Part shown: piece after piece, positions 26,451 through 35,597 of the stretch
Position numbering within the stretch: position 1 is the first letter of the stretch
How the letters are laid out: every line of letters starts with the position of its first letter
NCBI RefSeq assembly: GCF_026342405.1
Contig: NZ_JAPEMU010000001.1
Coordinates: 1,798,001-1,862,000 of the forward strand
Direction of reading: 5' to 3'
Origin: Kitasatospora sp. NBC_00240
Lineage (GTDB): Bacteria; Actinomycetota; Actinomycetes; Streptomycetales; Streptomycetaceae
DNA: 64,000 bases
Notes under the pieces: model-generated
The model's input: the letters and a program-made list of their open reading frames with translations, nothing else
What the model was told of the DNA's origin: nothing
The model's database searches: none
Position numbers and translations under genes: made by a program

Positions 26451-27134
26451 TCAGTGGCCGGCCGGCTGCTGCGGGGCGGACGGTGCGGCCGTCGGTCGCG
26501 GAGCCGTCGGCCCGGGCGACCCCCCACCGGCCGGCAGCTGGGCGGCCGTGGCCGACGGCGGGGATCCCGGCGGCTGCGAGGCTCCGGACGACGGCCCGGC
26601 CCCGGCGCTGTCGCCCATCGGCGCCTGACCGAGAGCGCTGAGCTTCCACCCCCCGGGCGTGCGGGTGAGCTCGCCGAGCATCCGGCTGTCCTTGCTCGCG
26701 GGCGCGCTGTTCGGCACCTGGACGGTGATCCGCAACGCGATCATGACGGTGGCCCGGCCGGCCCGGTCGTCCAGCTCGGTGACTGCGCCGGAGAGCGCCC
26801 TGGCGCTGGTGACCGTCTGCGCCTGCCGGACCTGCCCCTCGAACTTGGCTCTCCCCTGGACGAGTTGATCGTGCAGATCCCCGGTGGTGGAACTCTCCCA
26901 GAGGTCCAGACCCGGGCCCAGATCCCGGTGGTCGAGGGTGTTCATGTTCTGCGCGGCCTGCTCGCCGGCCGCCAGCACCGTGTCCCGGGCCCGGGCGTAC
27001 GCCGCCGAGTCGTCGTGCGCCGCCGCGTACCAGGTCCAGCCCGACCACAGCGCGGGCCCGGCCGCCAGCGCGGCCGTCGCGGTCGCCACCAGGACCAGCG
27101 GACTCCGCCGCGACTTCCTGCTGCCTTCGCTCAT
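26451..27134 (-). CDS. Mce-associated membrane protein (third)
   Basis: A 227-residue protein with one N-terminal membrane helix (about 12-32) and an extracytoplasmic NTF2-like domain (ARDTVLAAGEQAAQNMNTLDHRDLGPGLDLWESSTTGDLHDQL ... WKLSALG). The C-terminal 55 residues are a Pro/Ser/Ala/Gly-rich tail. It pairs with the fourth gene in the same alternating style as the first and second genes. It probably belongs to the assembled Mce complex; no catalytic residues are evident. Confidence 0.8.
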   Translation of the reverse strand: MSEGSRKSRRSPLVLVATATAALAAGPALWSGWTWYAAAHDDSAAYARARDTVLAAGEQAAQNMNTLDHRDLGPGLDLWESSTTGDLHDQLVQGRAKFEGQVRQAQTVTSARALSGAVTELDDRAGRATVMIALRITVQVPNSAPASKDSRMLGELTRTPGGWKLSALGQAPMGDSAGAGPSSGASQPPGSPPSATAAQLPAGGGSPGPTAPRPTAAPSAPQQPAGH

Positions 27135-27145
27135 CCGTTCCTCCC

Positions 27146-27841
27146 CTACCGTGCCTTGAGGTCGGTGATCCGCCAGTGGCCGCCGTCCAGCCGGGCGGAC
27201 ACCGACAGTTGGGCGGGGGCCACGGTCGCGGCCCTGCCCTCGCGTTGCGAGACCTGGTCGAGGAAGACCAGCAACTGCGCACGGTCGGCGGTGAGATGGA
27301 CAACGCCGGCACGGACCACCCGGGTGCTGAGCGTCAGCTTCTGCTCGGCCACGCGCTGCCGCAACTCCGTCATCAGGGCCCCGTACTGCTCGGCAGCGGT
27401 GGCGTCGAGCAGCTCCTGCGCCGCCCGGGCCGTGGCCTCGGTGTCCGTCGGCCCGTACGAGAACACCTTGCTCAACGACGTGCCGACGTCGCCGGCCACC
27501 CGGGCCGCGGCCGCGGTGTCGGTCAGCGCCAGATCGGCGGTGTCCGCCGAACCGCGCAGCTGGGCACCGAGCCGGAGGAACCCGCCACCGGCCGCCAGCA
27601 GCAGGACGAGCACCAGCGCAAGCAGCACCCGCTGCCGGCGCCGCCGCGCGGGCGGCGCCTCCTGAGCGGCCGGCTCCTCCTCCTGGCCGACGCTGTCGGG
27701 CTCCTCGGGCAACCGGGCCGACGGCGCGCCGGACGGGGCGCCGGCCTCCTCCTCGGGCAACCGGGCCGACGGCGCGCCGGGCTCCTCCTCGGACCGGCCG
27801 GGCGACGCCGGGGCCGGATTCCGGACCTCTGCTCTGCTCAC
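27146..27841 (-). CDS. Mce-associated membrane protein (second)
   Basis: A 231-residue protein starting at GTG 27841 with GAGAGGA upstream. Its acidic Pro/Glu N-terminus contains duplicated blocks (GAPSARLPEE twice). An RRRR stop-transfer, one membrane helix (about 72-90) and an extracytoplasmic domain (KVFSYGPTDTEATARAAQELLDATAAEQY ... HLTADRAQLLVFLDQ ... WRITDLKAR) follow. This is the same fold pattern as the fourth gene. It would act in the envelope with MceA-F. Confidence 0.8.
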   Translation of the reverse strand: MSRAEVRNPAPASPGRSEEEPGAPSARLPEEEAGAPSGAPSARLPEEPDSVGQEEEPAAQEAPPARRRRQRVLLALVLVLLLAAGGGFLRLGAQLRGSADTADLALTDTAAAARVAGDVGTSLSKVFSYGPTDTEATARAAQELLDATAAEQYGALMTELRQRVAEQKLTLSTRVVRAGVVHLTADRAQLLVFLDQVSQREGRAATVAPAQLSVSARLDGGHWRITDLKAR

Positions 27842-27866
27842 GCTGGGACGTCCTCTCGGGTGCGGG

Positions 27867-28382
27867 TCAGCCCTGCGGGCCGGGCGAGGCGACGGGTACG
27901 GCGGCCAAGGTGGTGATCCTCCAGCCGGCGGCGGTGCGCTCCAGGCCCACCTCCAGGCGCTTGCGGTCGGTGGTGGGCGCACCTGACGTCGGGGTGACCC
28001 GCACCTCCACGGTCGCGAGCATCCTCGCCGTGCCGGCCCGCGGGTCGAGCGCGGTGAGGGCGGCGTCGGTGACCGTGCCGCGGGCGGAGGCACCGGACTG
28101 CTGGAGGGCGCCGCGGTCGCTCTCGGTGGCGCGCAGCATCTGGTCGTGCAGCGGGCCGGCGGTGACGTCGAGGCGTTCACGCAGCCACTCCTCGACGTGT
28201 TGCGTGTCCACGGTGTTGAGCTCGGTGATCTCCCGCCGGCCGGCGTCGAGCGCGGTGTCGCGAGCCCGCGCCAGGGCCAGTGTGTCGTCGGTGCGGGCCT
28301 GCGCGTAGTAGGAGGCGGACAGGGCGCAGAAGACCGCCGCGGCCATCACCGCGGCGAGGGCGCCGAGGCGTTTGAAGGTCAT
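27867..28382 (-). CDS. Mce-associated membrane protein (first)
   Basis: A 171-residue protein whose ATG overlaps the mceF stop by four bases. One N-terminal helix (about 7-27) is followed by an NTF2-like extracytoplasmic domain (ITELNTVDTQHVEEWLRERLDVTAGPLHDQM ... WRITTLAAVPV). Genes of this type directly after mceF are a standard part of actinobacterial mce operons. Confidence 0.85.
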   Translation of the reverse strand: MTFKRLGALAAVMAAAVFCALSASYYAQARTDDTLALARARDTALDAGRREITELNTVDTQHVEEWLRERLDVTAGPLHDQMLRATESDRGALQQSGASARGTVTDAALTALDPRAGTARMLATVEVRVTPTSGAPTTDRKRLEVGLERTAAGWRITTLAAVPVASPGPQG

Positions 28383-29680
28383 CCGGCACCGCCGCCCAGG
28401 CCGAGCAGGCCGCGCAGGTCGGTGGGGGCGGCCGGCACCGCCGGCAGTCCGAGCGGGCCGGGCAGCGCGGCCGCGGGTCCGGCCCCGGTGCCCGTACCGG
28501 TACCGGCCGCGCCGGCGACGGGAGTTCCGGCGACCGGCAGCAGGGCGCCCGGTACGGCCGGGTCCGGCACGCCTCCGGTCGGTGCGTTCGCTGAACCGCG
28601 CACGCCGATACCGGTACCGGGCGCCGAGGCGCAGCGGGCGGCGGTGTTGAACTCCGGCCCGGCGGAGGTGTCGAGGCCGTTGCGACGGGTCGTGCCCTGG
28701 TAGCCGTCGGTGCAGGGCAGCGGGCTGAAGAAGGTCAGTGCCATGCCGACCCGCAGGCCGTCCGCGTCGACCGCGCCGGCCCCGGCGGCGGCCACCGCCG
28801 GGAGCCGGACCAGGAGTTCCTCGATGCCGCGCTGGCGGGTGACCGCGATGTCGGAGGTGGTGAGGAGGTTGGCGAGCAGCACGCTGAGCCCCGGGTCCAG
28901 GTCGCTCAGCAGTGAGCTGACCTGGCCGGCGGCGGCCGGTCCGGCGGCGATCACCCGGCGCAGGTCGGTGTCGGAGGCGCTGAGCTGCTCGGCGAGCAGG
29001 CGGGCGTCGGCGGCGAAGGACTTGATGGCCTCGCCCTCCTCGGCCTGGGTGCCGAGGACCGTCCGCGCGTCGACCAGCAGGGTGGTGTTGCCGGGCAGCG
29101 CGGCGTCGGCGGCGGCGATGAAGCGCCCGCTGTTGTCCAGCAGGGCCCGGAGGTTGGCGTCCTGGCCGGCGAAGGCCTGGCCGAACTCGTCGACGACGGT
29201 GCGCAGCGACTGCAGGGGGACGGAGCCGGTGAGCCGGTCGACGCTGGTGAGCAGGTTGGTGACGGGCGCGGGCGTCCGGGTGTCCTGCTCGGCGATGGTG
29301 GAGCCGTCCGCGAGGTAGGGGCCGTCCGCCGTGGTGGGCCGCAGGTCGATGTACTGCTCGCCGACGGCGGAGAGGTTGGCGACCACGGCCTCCAGCCGGG
29401 TGGGGATGCGGGGCGCGGAGTTGTCGATCCGCAGTTCGGCCCGGACACCGTGGGCGGTGAGCGTGATCGGGCCGACCCGGCCGACCGAGACGCCCCGGTA
29501 GGTGACATCCGAATGTTCGAACAGGCCGCCGGTCTCGGGCAGTTCGACCTGGACGACGTAGTAGCCGCGTACTCCTACGTAGCGTCCGAGGTCGGCGTAC
29601 CGGACGGCAATGATGCCGAGGACGAGCACGGCGACCAGCAAGAAGGCGAGGTTGCGCAGGCGGGTTCCGAGGGTGAGCAT
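28379..29680 (-). CDS. MceF, Mce-family substrate-binding protein
   Basis: A 433-residue protein, the last of six MlaD/MCE proteins. The N-terminal anchor (about 10-26) leads into the MCE domain (about 38-115; GGLFEHSDVTYRGVSVGRVGPITL ... VGEQYIDLRP). A long alpha-helical Mce4-type region and a Gly/Ala/Pro/Thr low-complexity tail of about 80 residues follow. In Mycobacterium six such proteins assemble into a hetero-hexameric lipid-conducting tube; MceF is its terminal subunit. It overlaps mceE by one base (TGATG). Confidence 0.9.
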   Translation of the reverse strand: MLTLGTRLRNLAFLLVAVLVLGIIAVRYADLGRYVGVRGYYVVQVELPETGGLFEHSDVTYRGVSVGRVGPITLTAHGVRAELRIDNSAPRIPTRLEAVVANLSAVGEQYIDLRPTTADGPYLADGSTIAEQDTRTPAPVTNLLTSVDRLTGSVPLQSLRTVVDEFGQAFAGQDANLRALLDNSGRFIAAADAALPGNTTLLVDARTVLGTQAEEGEAIKSFAADARLLAEQLSASDTDLRRVIAAGPAAAGQVSSLLSDLDPGLSVLLANLLTTSDIAVTRQRGIEELLVRLPAVAAAGAGAVDADGLRVGMALTFFSPLPCTDGYQGTTRRNGLDTSAGPEFNTAARCASAPGTGIGVRGSANAPTGGVPDPAVPGALLPVAGTPVAGAAGTGTGTGAGPAAALPGPLGLPAVPAAPTDLRGLLGLGGGAG

Positions 29681-30927
29681 CAGCGCGTCCTCCCTGCCGG
29701 GCGGGTACCGGTGACGGAGGGGAGCGCTACGGGTGGGGTCCGGTGGGCCCGCGCCTCGGCGCCGGGGTCGGTCCCCGGATCGGTTCCGGGGTCGGGGGTG
29801 GGGTCCGTCCCCGGGTCGGTTCCGGGGTCGGGGGTGGGGTCGGGCGCGGGGTCGGGCGCGGGCGGGTACGCGTTGTCGTCGGCGTCGAGCGCCGGGATGA
29901 TCCGGGTGCCGGGCGCGGCGGTCAGGTCGAGGTAGGCGTTGAGGTAGTCGCCCTTCACGCCGCGCAGGACCTCGTCGGTGAACGGGTAGGTGAGCAGCAC
30001 CTGCAGCGAGTCGGGCAGCGACGTCCCGGCGTCGGCGAGGCGCTGCAGGACGGGCGCGAGCGCCTTGAGGTCCGCGACCAGGTCGTCCTTGCTCCTGTTG
30101 ACGGTGTCGACGGCGGTCCCGGAGAGCGTGTCCAGCGAGCGGAGCATGGTGACCAGGGCGCCTCGTTGCTCCTCCAGGACCTTCAGTCCGGGGGCGAGGT
30201 CGGTCAGCACGCCGCCGATCCGGACGCTACGGGCGGCCAGCGTCGCGGAGAGGTGGTCGAGGCCGTCCAGCGCGTCGGTGATGTCCCTTTTGTGCGCGTC
30301 GAGTTGGGTGGCCATGGTGTCGACCTGGGTGAGCAGCGAGCGGACTTGCGACTCGTTGCCCGACAGTGCCTTGCCCAGCTCGACGGTGATGGTCCTGAGC
30401 TGGTCGACGCCGCCACCGTTGAGGAGCATGGAGAGCGCCCCGAAGACCTCCTCCGCCTCGGCGCTGCGGTTGGTGCGGTCGACGGGGATGACGGATCCGT
30501 CGACCAGCGGGCCCGCCGCGTCCCCGGTGGCGGCGGCCGCCTGGCCGGCCCCCGGCTTCGCGGGCGGCGGTGTCAGCTGGACGTACTTCTCGCCGAGCAG
30601 GCTGGACTGTTCCAGTTGCGCGTATGCGTCGGCGGGCAGCCGCACGGCGCCGTTGATCTTCATGGTGACGACGGCGGACCAGTCGTCCGGGGCGAGCGTG
30701 ATCGCGGTGACCCGGCCGACGGCCACGTCGTTCACCTTCACGGCGGACTGCGGGACCAGACTGAGGGTGTCGGCGAAGTGGGCCTCGATCTCGTACGGGT
30801 GGGCACCGAGGTCGGCCCCGCCGGGCAGCGGGAGGTCCTGGGCGGCGGTCAGCGAGGGCGTGCAGCCGGCCAGCGCGATGGCGACGGCCAGCGTGGTGAG
30901 AGCCGCCTTGGCGGTGGTCCGGTTCAT
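29680..30927 (-). CDS. MceE, Mce-family lipoprotein
   Basis: A 415-residue Mce protein. A lipobox (LAGC, Cys21) makes it the lipoprotein of the set, as MceE/LprK is in Mycobacterium. The MCE domain is at about 40-115 (HPYEIEAHFADTLSLVPQSAVKVNDVAVGRV ... LGEKYVQLTPP), then the helical region. The C-terminal 60 residues are a Pro-Asp-Thr-Gly repeat tail (units of PDPGTDPGTDPT). It overlaps mceD by four bases. The lipid anchor would tether the Mce tube in the membrane. Confidence 0.92.
   Translation of the reverse strand: MNRTTAKAALTTLAVAIALAGCTPSLTAAQDLPLPGGADLGAHPYEIEAHFADTLSLVPQSAVKVNDVAVGRVTAITLAPDDWSAVVTMKINGAVRLPADAYAQLEQSSLLGEKYVQLTPPPAKPGAGQAAAATGDAAGPLVDGSVIPVDRTNRSAEAEEVFGALSMLLNGGGVDQLRTITVELGKALSGNESQVRSLLTQVDTMATQLDAHKRDITDALDGLDHLSATLAARSVRIGGVLTDLAPGLKVLEEQRGALVTMLRSLDTLSGTAVDTVNRSKDDLVADLKALAPVLQRLADAGTSLPDSLQVLLTYPFTDEVLRGVKGDYLNAYLDLTAAPGTRIIPALDADDNAYPPAPDPAPDPTPDPGTDPGTDPTPDPGTDPGTDPGAEARAHRTPPVALPSVTGTRPAGRTR
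29780..29841. repeat. 36-bp direct repeat coding the MceE tail
   Basis: A 26-base sequence occurs identically at 29780-29805 and 29816-29841, giving a 36-bp (12-codon) period. It encodes the Pro/Asp/Thr/Gly tail of MceE and is likely to vary in copy number between strains. Confidence 0.75.
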
Positions 30928-32123
30928 CGGCCCGCCCTCTCGCCGCCGGGGTCGGTGGCCGGGTCGGAGGGGGTGCCCGGGTCCGGGTCGGGCGGGGTCC
31001 CGGGGTCCGTCGGGTCGGTGGGCGTGCCCGGGTCCGGGTCCGGCGGGGTACCGGGGTCGGCGGTGGGGGTGGGCACCGGTGTGGGGGCGGTGTCCACCGG
31101 CGGGAGCGGGAGCGGGAGGCCGCCGGTACCGCCCGGCCGGGCGCCCGTGCTCAGCTCGTTGAGGTTGGCGCGGCCGTCGATCGTCCGCCGGGCCGGGTCG
31201 TAGGCGGCGAGCAGGTTGTCCGCCGCGAGCGGTGCGGTGTCCAGGAGTTCGGCGAGCGAGGCCCGCTGGTCGACCAGTGACCTGGTGATCGGCAGCAGTT
31301 GGTCGACGGTGGTCTTCAGCCGGGACCGGTTCTGCTGGATGAAGGTCTTCACCTGGCCGAGTGCGGTGGCGAGTTGGTCCAGCGCTGCGCCGAGCTCCTG
31401 CCGGTCGGCGGCCAGGAACCCGGTGACGGTGGAGAGTTGGTCGGCCGCCGCGCGGACCTTGCCGTCGTTGTCCTTCAGCATGGTGGTGAAGGACTGCAGG
31501 GCGGCCAGGGTGGCGAACAGGTCGTCGCTGTGGCCGGAGAGCGTCCGGGTGGCCCGGCCCAGCTGGTCGATGGTCTCGCCCATCGCCTTCCCGTTTCCCG
31601 CGAGGTTGCGCGCCCCCACGTCGAGCAGGTCCGAGAGGCTGCCGGTGGCGTTGGCGCCGTCCGGGCCGAGGGCGTCGCTGAGCCGGGTGATGCTCGCGTA
31701 CAGCTGGTCGACCTCGACGGGCGTGGCGGTGCGTTCGGCGGGGATCACCGCCTGGTCGGCGAGTTGAGGCCCACCGGTGTACGCGGGGGTGAGCTGGACG
31801 TACCGGTCGGCGACGACGCTGGGGGCGACCACCACCGCACCCGCGTCGGCGGGCACCGCGATGCCGTCCCGCAGGCGCAGGGTGACCTTCACCCGGGTGC
31901 CCTGCGGCTCGACGGCCTCGACCGTGCCGACCTTCACCCCCAGGATGCGCAGGTCGGAGCCGGCGTAGACGCCGACGGCGTGGTCGAACCAGGCCGTGAC
32001 CTGCCGGCCGTCGGGGCCGTCGGCGGCCAGAACTCCCGCTGCGGCGCCGCCGATCAGCACGGCGAGGGCGGCGCCCACGGCGATCGGGCGCCCGGCGCGT
32101 ACGCGCATCTGTGACCACCTCAT
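30924..32123 (-). CDS. MceD, Mce-family substrate-binding protein
   Basis: A 399-residue Mce protein with an N-terminal anchor (about 15-33), the MCE domain (about 38-115; VTAWFDHAVGVYAGSDLRILGVKVGTVEAV ... ADRYVQLTP) and a helical region to about 320. A 70-residue tail rich in Pro-Asp-Thr-Gly (TPPDPDPGTPTDPTDP) closes the protein. The start overlaps the mceC stop by one base (TGATG). The tail may reach through or bind the cell wall. Confidence 0.92.
   Translation of the reverse strand: MRWSQMRVRAGRPIAVGAALAVLIGGAAAGVLAADGPDGRQVTAWFDHAVGVYAGSDLRILGVKVGTVEAVEPQGTRVKVTLRLRDGIAVPADAGAVVVAPSVVADRYVQLTPAYTGGPQLADQAVIPAERTATPVEVDQLYASITRLSDALGPDGANATGSLSDLLDVGARNLAGNGKAMGETIDQLGRATRTLSGHSDDLFATLAALQSFTTMLKDNDGKVRAAADQLSTVTGFLAADRQELGAALDQLATALGQVKTFIQQNRSRLKTTVDQLLPITRSLVDQRASLAELLDTAPLAADNLLAAYDPARRTIDGRANLNELSTGARPGGTGGLPLPLPPVDTAPTPVPTPTADPGTPPDPDPGTPTDPTDPGTPPDPDPGTPSDPATDPGGERAGR
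30961..31060. repeat. 51-bp direct repeat coding the MceD tail
   Basis: The sequence GTGCCCGGGTCCGGGTC starts at 30973 and again at 31024, a 51-bp (17-codon) period with small differences between copies. It encodes two copies of the Pro-Asp-rich block of the MceD tail. Confidence 0.6.
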
Positions 32124-33235
32124 CAGTGACCGCCCTGGGGCTGGGGCGGCATGCATCCGGTCTCCGGCGGGGTGCCGGCCGGCAGGTAGTTCCGGGGGAC
32201 GAGCCCGCACAGGTAGCTGTCGAACCAGCGGCCGCTCCCGACCGTGTTGCCCACCAGCCGGTAGTACGGCCCGGCCAGGGCGAGGGCCTGGTCCAGGCTC
32301 GCCTGGTTGGCGCGCAGCACGGTGGTGACCCGGTCGAGGGCGTCGAGGGTGGGTGCGAGCTGCCGGTCGTTGTCCTGGACCAGGCCGGTCAGCTGGGCGC
32401 CGAGGTCCTTCGTCCCGGCGAGCAACGCGTGGATGGCGTCCCGGCGTCGGCGCAGTTCGCCGAGGAGCAGGTTGCCGTCGGCGAGCAGGTTCTCGAAGCG
32501 GCCGTTCTGGTCGGCCAGGGTGGTGGTGAGCTGCCTGCTGCCGGCGAGCAGCCGGGCGAGCTGGGCGTCCCGGTCGGCGACCGTCCGGGACAGCGCGGAG
32601 AGCCCGTCGACGGCGCCGCGCACCGACTCCGGGGTGTTCCGGAACGTGTCGGCGATCGCCCGGAAGCTCTCCGAGAGCTTCTCGGTGTCCAGGGCGCCGA
32701 CGGTCTGCCCGAGTCCGTCGAGCGCCTTGGTGACGTCGTACGGGGAGGTGGTGCGGCTGAGCGGGATCCGGGCGCCCGGGTCCTGTTCGGCGCCGCCGAG
32801 CGGGTCGACGGCCAGGTACTTCTCGCCGAGCAGGGTCTTGATGCCGATCGCGGCGGTGCTGGCGTCGCCGATCCAGGTGTCGCGGACGGTGAAGCTGACC
32901 TTGACCCGGTCGCCGTCCAGCGCGACCCCGGTGACCTTGCCGACCTTCACCCCGGCGACCCGGACCTCGTTGCCGCTGCGCAGTCCGGCGGCCTCCGAGA
33001 AGTCGGCGGCGTAGGCGGTACCGCCGCCGATCACCGGCAGCGCGTCGGCGTTGTAGGCGGCGCTGCCGGCCACGGCGAGCAGCAGCAGGCCGACCGCGCC
33101 GACGAGCACCGGGTTGCGCTCCCGGAGCGGCCTGAACAGCGGCTTGCGGCGCCGCCCCCGGCGCTTCGCGCCACGCGGGTCGGGCTCGACGGCGGGCTGC
33201 CCGGCGGCGTCCCGCCTTCCCTGATGGTCCGTCAT
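32123..33235 (-). CDS. MceC, Mce-family substrate-binding protein
   Basis: A 370-residue Mce protein. A basic cytoplasmic start (RGAKRRGRRRK) precedes the anchor (about 43-60). The MCE domain spans about 70-150 (TAYAADFSEAAGLRSGNEVRVAGVKVGKV ... LLGEKYLAVDPLG), followed by the long helical region and a Cys-containing C-terminus (SYLCGLVPRNYLP). ATG 33235 overlaps the mceB stop by four bases. Confidence 0.92.
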   Translation of the reverse strand: MTDHQGRRDAAGQPAVEPDPRGAKRRGRRRKPLFRPLRERNPVLVGAVGLLLLAVAGSAAYNADALPVIGGGTAYAADFSEAAGLRSGNEVRVAGVKVGKVTGVALDGDRVKVSFTVRDTWIGDASTAAIGIKTLLGEKYLAVDPLGGAEQDPGARIPLSRTTSPYDVTKALDGLGQTVGALDTEKLSESFRAIADTFRNTPESVRGAVDGLSALSRTVADRDAQLARLLAGSRQLTTTLADQNGRFENLLADGNLLLGELRRRRDAIHALLAGTKDLGAQLTGLVQDNDRQLAPTLDALDRVTTVLRANQASLDQALALAGPYYRLVGNTVGSGRWFDSYLCGLVPRNYLPAGTPPETGCMPPQPQGGH

Positions 33236-34263
33236 GTCCCGCACCTCGCCTCGGTGCTCACGATGCCGGTGGGTGGCTTGCTGCCGTCCGAGGTGGTGAC
33301 GCCGGTGACGGTGGCCTGGCACAGGTAGAGGTTGAACCAGGAGCCGTAGCTCGCGGCCCGGCCGATCACCCGCATCTTCTCGGGTGTCTGCCGCAGGAAG
33401 TTCTCCAGCTGCGGGGTGCCGTCCGCGAGGTTGGCGGAGAGCCGGCCGAGCTGGCCGACGGTGTCCTTGAGCGGGGCCCGGCCGTCCTGCAGCAAGCCGG
33501 CGGTGCTGGTGGTGAGCGCGGAGATCGCGGTGACGGCCTGCCCGATCGGCTCGCGGTCGCCGGCGAAGCCGGTCACCAGCTGTTGCAGGGTGGCGACCAG
33601 GTCGCGGAAGCCGCTCTCGCGGTCGTTCACGGTGCCGATCACGGTGTTGAGGTTGTCGACGACCTCGCCGATCACCTGGTCCTTGCCGGCCAGCGTGCCG
33701 GTCAGCGAGCCGACCGTGCGCAGCAGGTTGTCGACGGTCCCGCCCTCGCCCTGGAGCACCTGGACGAGTTCACCGGCCAACTGGTTGACGTCCTTGGGCG
33801 AGAGACCCTGGAAGAGCGGTTGGAAGCCGTTGAACAGCTGGGTCAGGTCGAGGGCCGGCGTGGTGCGTTCCAGCGGGATGGTGGCGCCGGCGGCGAGGCT
33901 GCGGTCCACCGGCCCGGCGCCCTGCTGGAGGTCGACGTACCGCTGCCCGACCAGGTTGAGGTACTTGACGGAGGCGGTGACCGAGACGGGCAGCGACCGG
34001 CCCCTGGCCACCGAGAAGTGCACCTCGGCGATCCGGTGGTCGACGACCCTGATCCGGTCGACCCGGCCGACCTTCACCCCGGCGATCCGGACGCTGTCGC
34101 CGGTGGTCAGGCCGGTGGTGTCGCTGAAGCGGGCCTGGTACCCGACGGTGTCGCCCACGCCGGTGTCGGCGATGCCGAGCGCCAGGACGGCGGTGGCGAA
34201 GGTGGTCACCAGGACGAAGACCGCCGACTTGGCGAGCGGGCCCGCGAGGCTGCGTCGTTTCAC
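33232..34263 (-). CDS. MceB, Mce-family substrate-binding protein
   Basis: A 343-residue Mce protein starting at GTG 34263, inside the mceA stop (GTGA). Anchor at about 10-30, MCE domain about 40-115 (QARFSDTTGLTTGDSVRIAGVKVGRVDRI ... LVGQRYVDLQQG), helical domain thereafter, and a C-terminal segment with cysteines (NLYLCQATV, EARCG). It is the shortest of the six and has no low-complexity tail. Confidence 0.92.
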   Translation of the reverse strand: MKRRSLAGPLAKSAVFVLVTTFATAVLALGIADTGVGDTVGYQARFSDTTGLTTGDSVRIAGVKVGRVDRIRVVDHRIAEVHFSVARGRSLPVSVTASVKYLNLVGQRYVDLQQGAGPVDRSLAAGATIPLERTTPALDLTQLFNGFQPLFQGLSPKDVNQLAGELVQVLQGEGGTVDNLLRTVGSLTGTLAGKDQVIGEVVDNLNTVIGTVNDRESGFRDLVATLQQLVTGFAGDREPIGQAVTAISALTTSTAGLLQDGRAPLKDTVGQLGRLSANLADGTPQLENFLRQTPEKMRVIGRAASYGSWFNLYLCQATVTGVTTSDGSKPPTGIVSTEARCGT

Positions 34264-35597
34264 CGCAGAGTCACCTCCGCGCCGCGGAGCACCGGCCCGG
34301 CCAGCAGGCTGGTCCAGTCCGGGAGGTCCTGCGGTGTGCTGTTCATGCCGGGGGCCAGCAGCTCGGTGACAAGGGCGTTCTCCTGCGGGGAGTTGGGCAG
34401 GCCGGCGGCGGCGCCGACGGGCGGGGCCGTGATCGGCGTGGTGGCGGGGTCCTCCGGGGCAAGCGGGGTACCGGTGAAGGGCACGGCGTAGCAGGCCGGA
34501 CCGCCGCCCGCCCGGTAGTCGGGGGTGTCCTGGCCGGGCAGGTACCTGCCGCGCGAGGGGACGGTGGTGACGGTGATGTGCAGACCGGGCTGGTCGGTGC
34601 CCTTGCCGAGCGCCTTGTCCATCGCGGGTACGAAGCCGGCGAGGGTGCTCAGGGTGCACGGGAAGGACGGCGCGTACCGGGCGAGCAGCCCGAGGGTGTC
34701 CCGGCTGTCGGTGCCGAGCCGGATCAGGTTCTCCTTGTTCTGCCGCAGGAAGCCGTCGAGGTCCTGGGCGGCGCCGGTGGTCGCGCCGTAGAGGGCGGCG
34801 AGGCCGGTGCGCTGCTGGGCGACGGTCTCGCTGGTGCGGGTGAAGTCGGTGAGGGCCTGGACGATGTCCGGGGCGGCCCGGTCGTACACCCGGCTGACCT
34901 CCACCAGGCGGCGGACGTCCTCGGTGAGGACGGGCAGCTCGGGGTTGAGCCGGCCCAGGTAGCTGTCCAGCTGGGTGAGGGTGGTGCCGAGCTGGGTGCC
35001 GCGGCCGTCCAGGGCGGTGGCCACGGCGTTGAGAGTGGCGGCGAGCTTCTCCGGCCGGACGGCGGTGAGCAACGGCAGCAGGTGGTCGAGGACCTGCTGC
35101 AGTTCCACGGCGCTGCCGGAGCGGTCGCGCGGGACGGTGCTGCCCGCCGCGAGGCTGCGCCCGGAGGGGTTGGCGGCGGGGACGAGGGCGACGAACCGCT
35201 CGCCGAACAGCGTGGTGGGCAGCAGTTGGGCGGACACCTCGCCGGGGATCTGCCGCAGCCGGGCCGGGTCGATGTCCAGGGTGAGCCGGGCGCCGTCGCC
35301 GTCGGTGCTGATCTCCCGGACCCGGCCCACCACCACGCCGCGCAGCTTCACGTCGGCGTTGACGTGCATCTCGTGGCCGACACTGCCGGCCTCGACGGTG
35401 ACGGTGGCGCTGTCGGTGAACGTCCGGTCGTAGACGGCGACGGCCAGCCAGGCGAGCAGCACCGGCGTCATCAGGAAGGCCACTCCGGCGAGCCGGCGGC
35501 GGGCCCGCCCGGCCCGCCGGGCCCGGAGGGCCGGGGCCGGGGGTGCGGACCGGCCGGGAGCCGGCACGGGGGCGGTGGCGGGGGCCGGGGCGGTCAT
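34260..35597 (-). CDS. MceA, Mce-family substrate-binding protein
   Basis: A 445-residue Mce protein. The start at ATG 35597 overlaps the second permease stop by four bases. A Pro/Ala-rich cytoplasmic segment precedes the anchor (about 35-55). The MCE domain is at about 65-145 (VEAGSVGHEMHVNADVKLRGVVVGRVREI ... LFGERFVALVP). The helical region continues to a C-terminal domain with conserved Cys. It is the first of six consecutive mce genes that directly follow the two permease genes, the canonical order. Confidence 0.92.
   Translation of the reverse strand: MTAPAPATAPVPAPGRSAPPAPALRARRAGRARRRLAGVAFLMTPVLLAWLAVAVYDRTFTDSATVTVEAGSVGHEMHVNADVKLRGVVVGRVREISTDGDGARLTLDIDPARLRQIPGEVSAQLLPTTLFGERFVALVPAANPSGRSLAAGSTVPRDRSGSAVELQQVLDHLLPLLTAVRPEKLAATLNAVATALDGRGTQLGTTLTQLDSYLGRLNPELPVLTEDVRRLVEVSRVYDRAAPDIVQALTDFTRTSETVAQQRTGLAALYGATTGAAQDLDGFLRQNKENLIRLGTDSRDTLGLLARYAPSFPCTLSTLAGFVPAMDKALGKGTDQPGLHITVTTVPSRGRYLPGQDTPDYRAGGGPACYAVPFTGTPLAPEDPATTPITAPPVGAAAGLPNSPQENALVTELLAPGMNSTPQDLPDWTSLLAGPVLRGAEVTLR

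Noticed and set aside
28710..34491. Long plus-strand frames opposite mceB to mceF
   Set aside because: They are Ser/Arg/Pro-rich or Gly/Asp/Val-rich shadows. The minus-strand frames carry MCE domains and overlap each other precisely.
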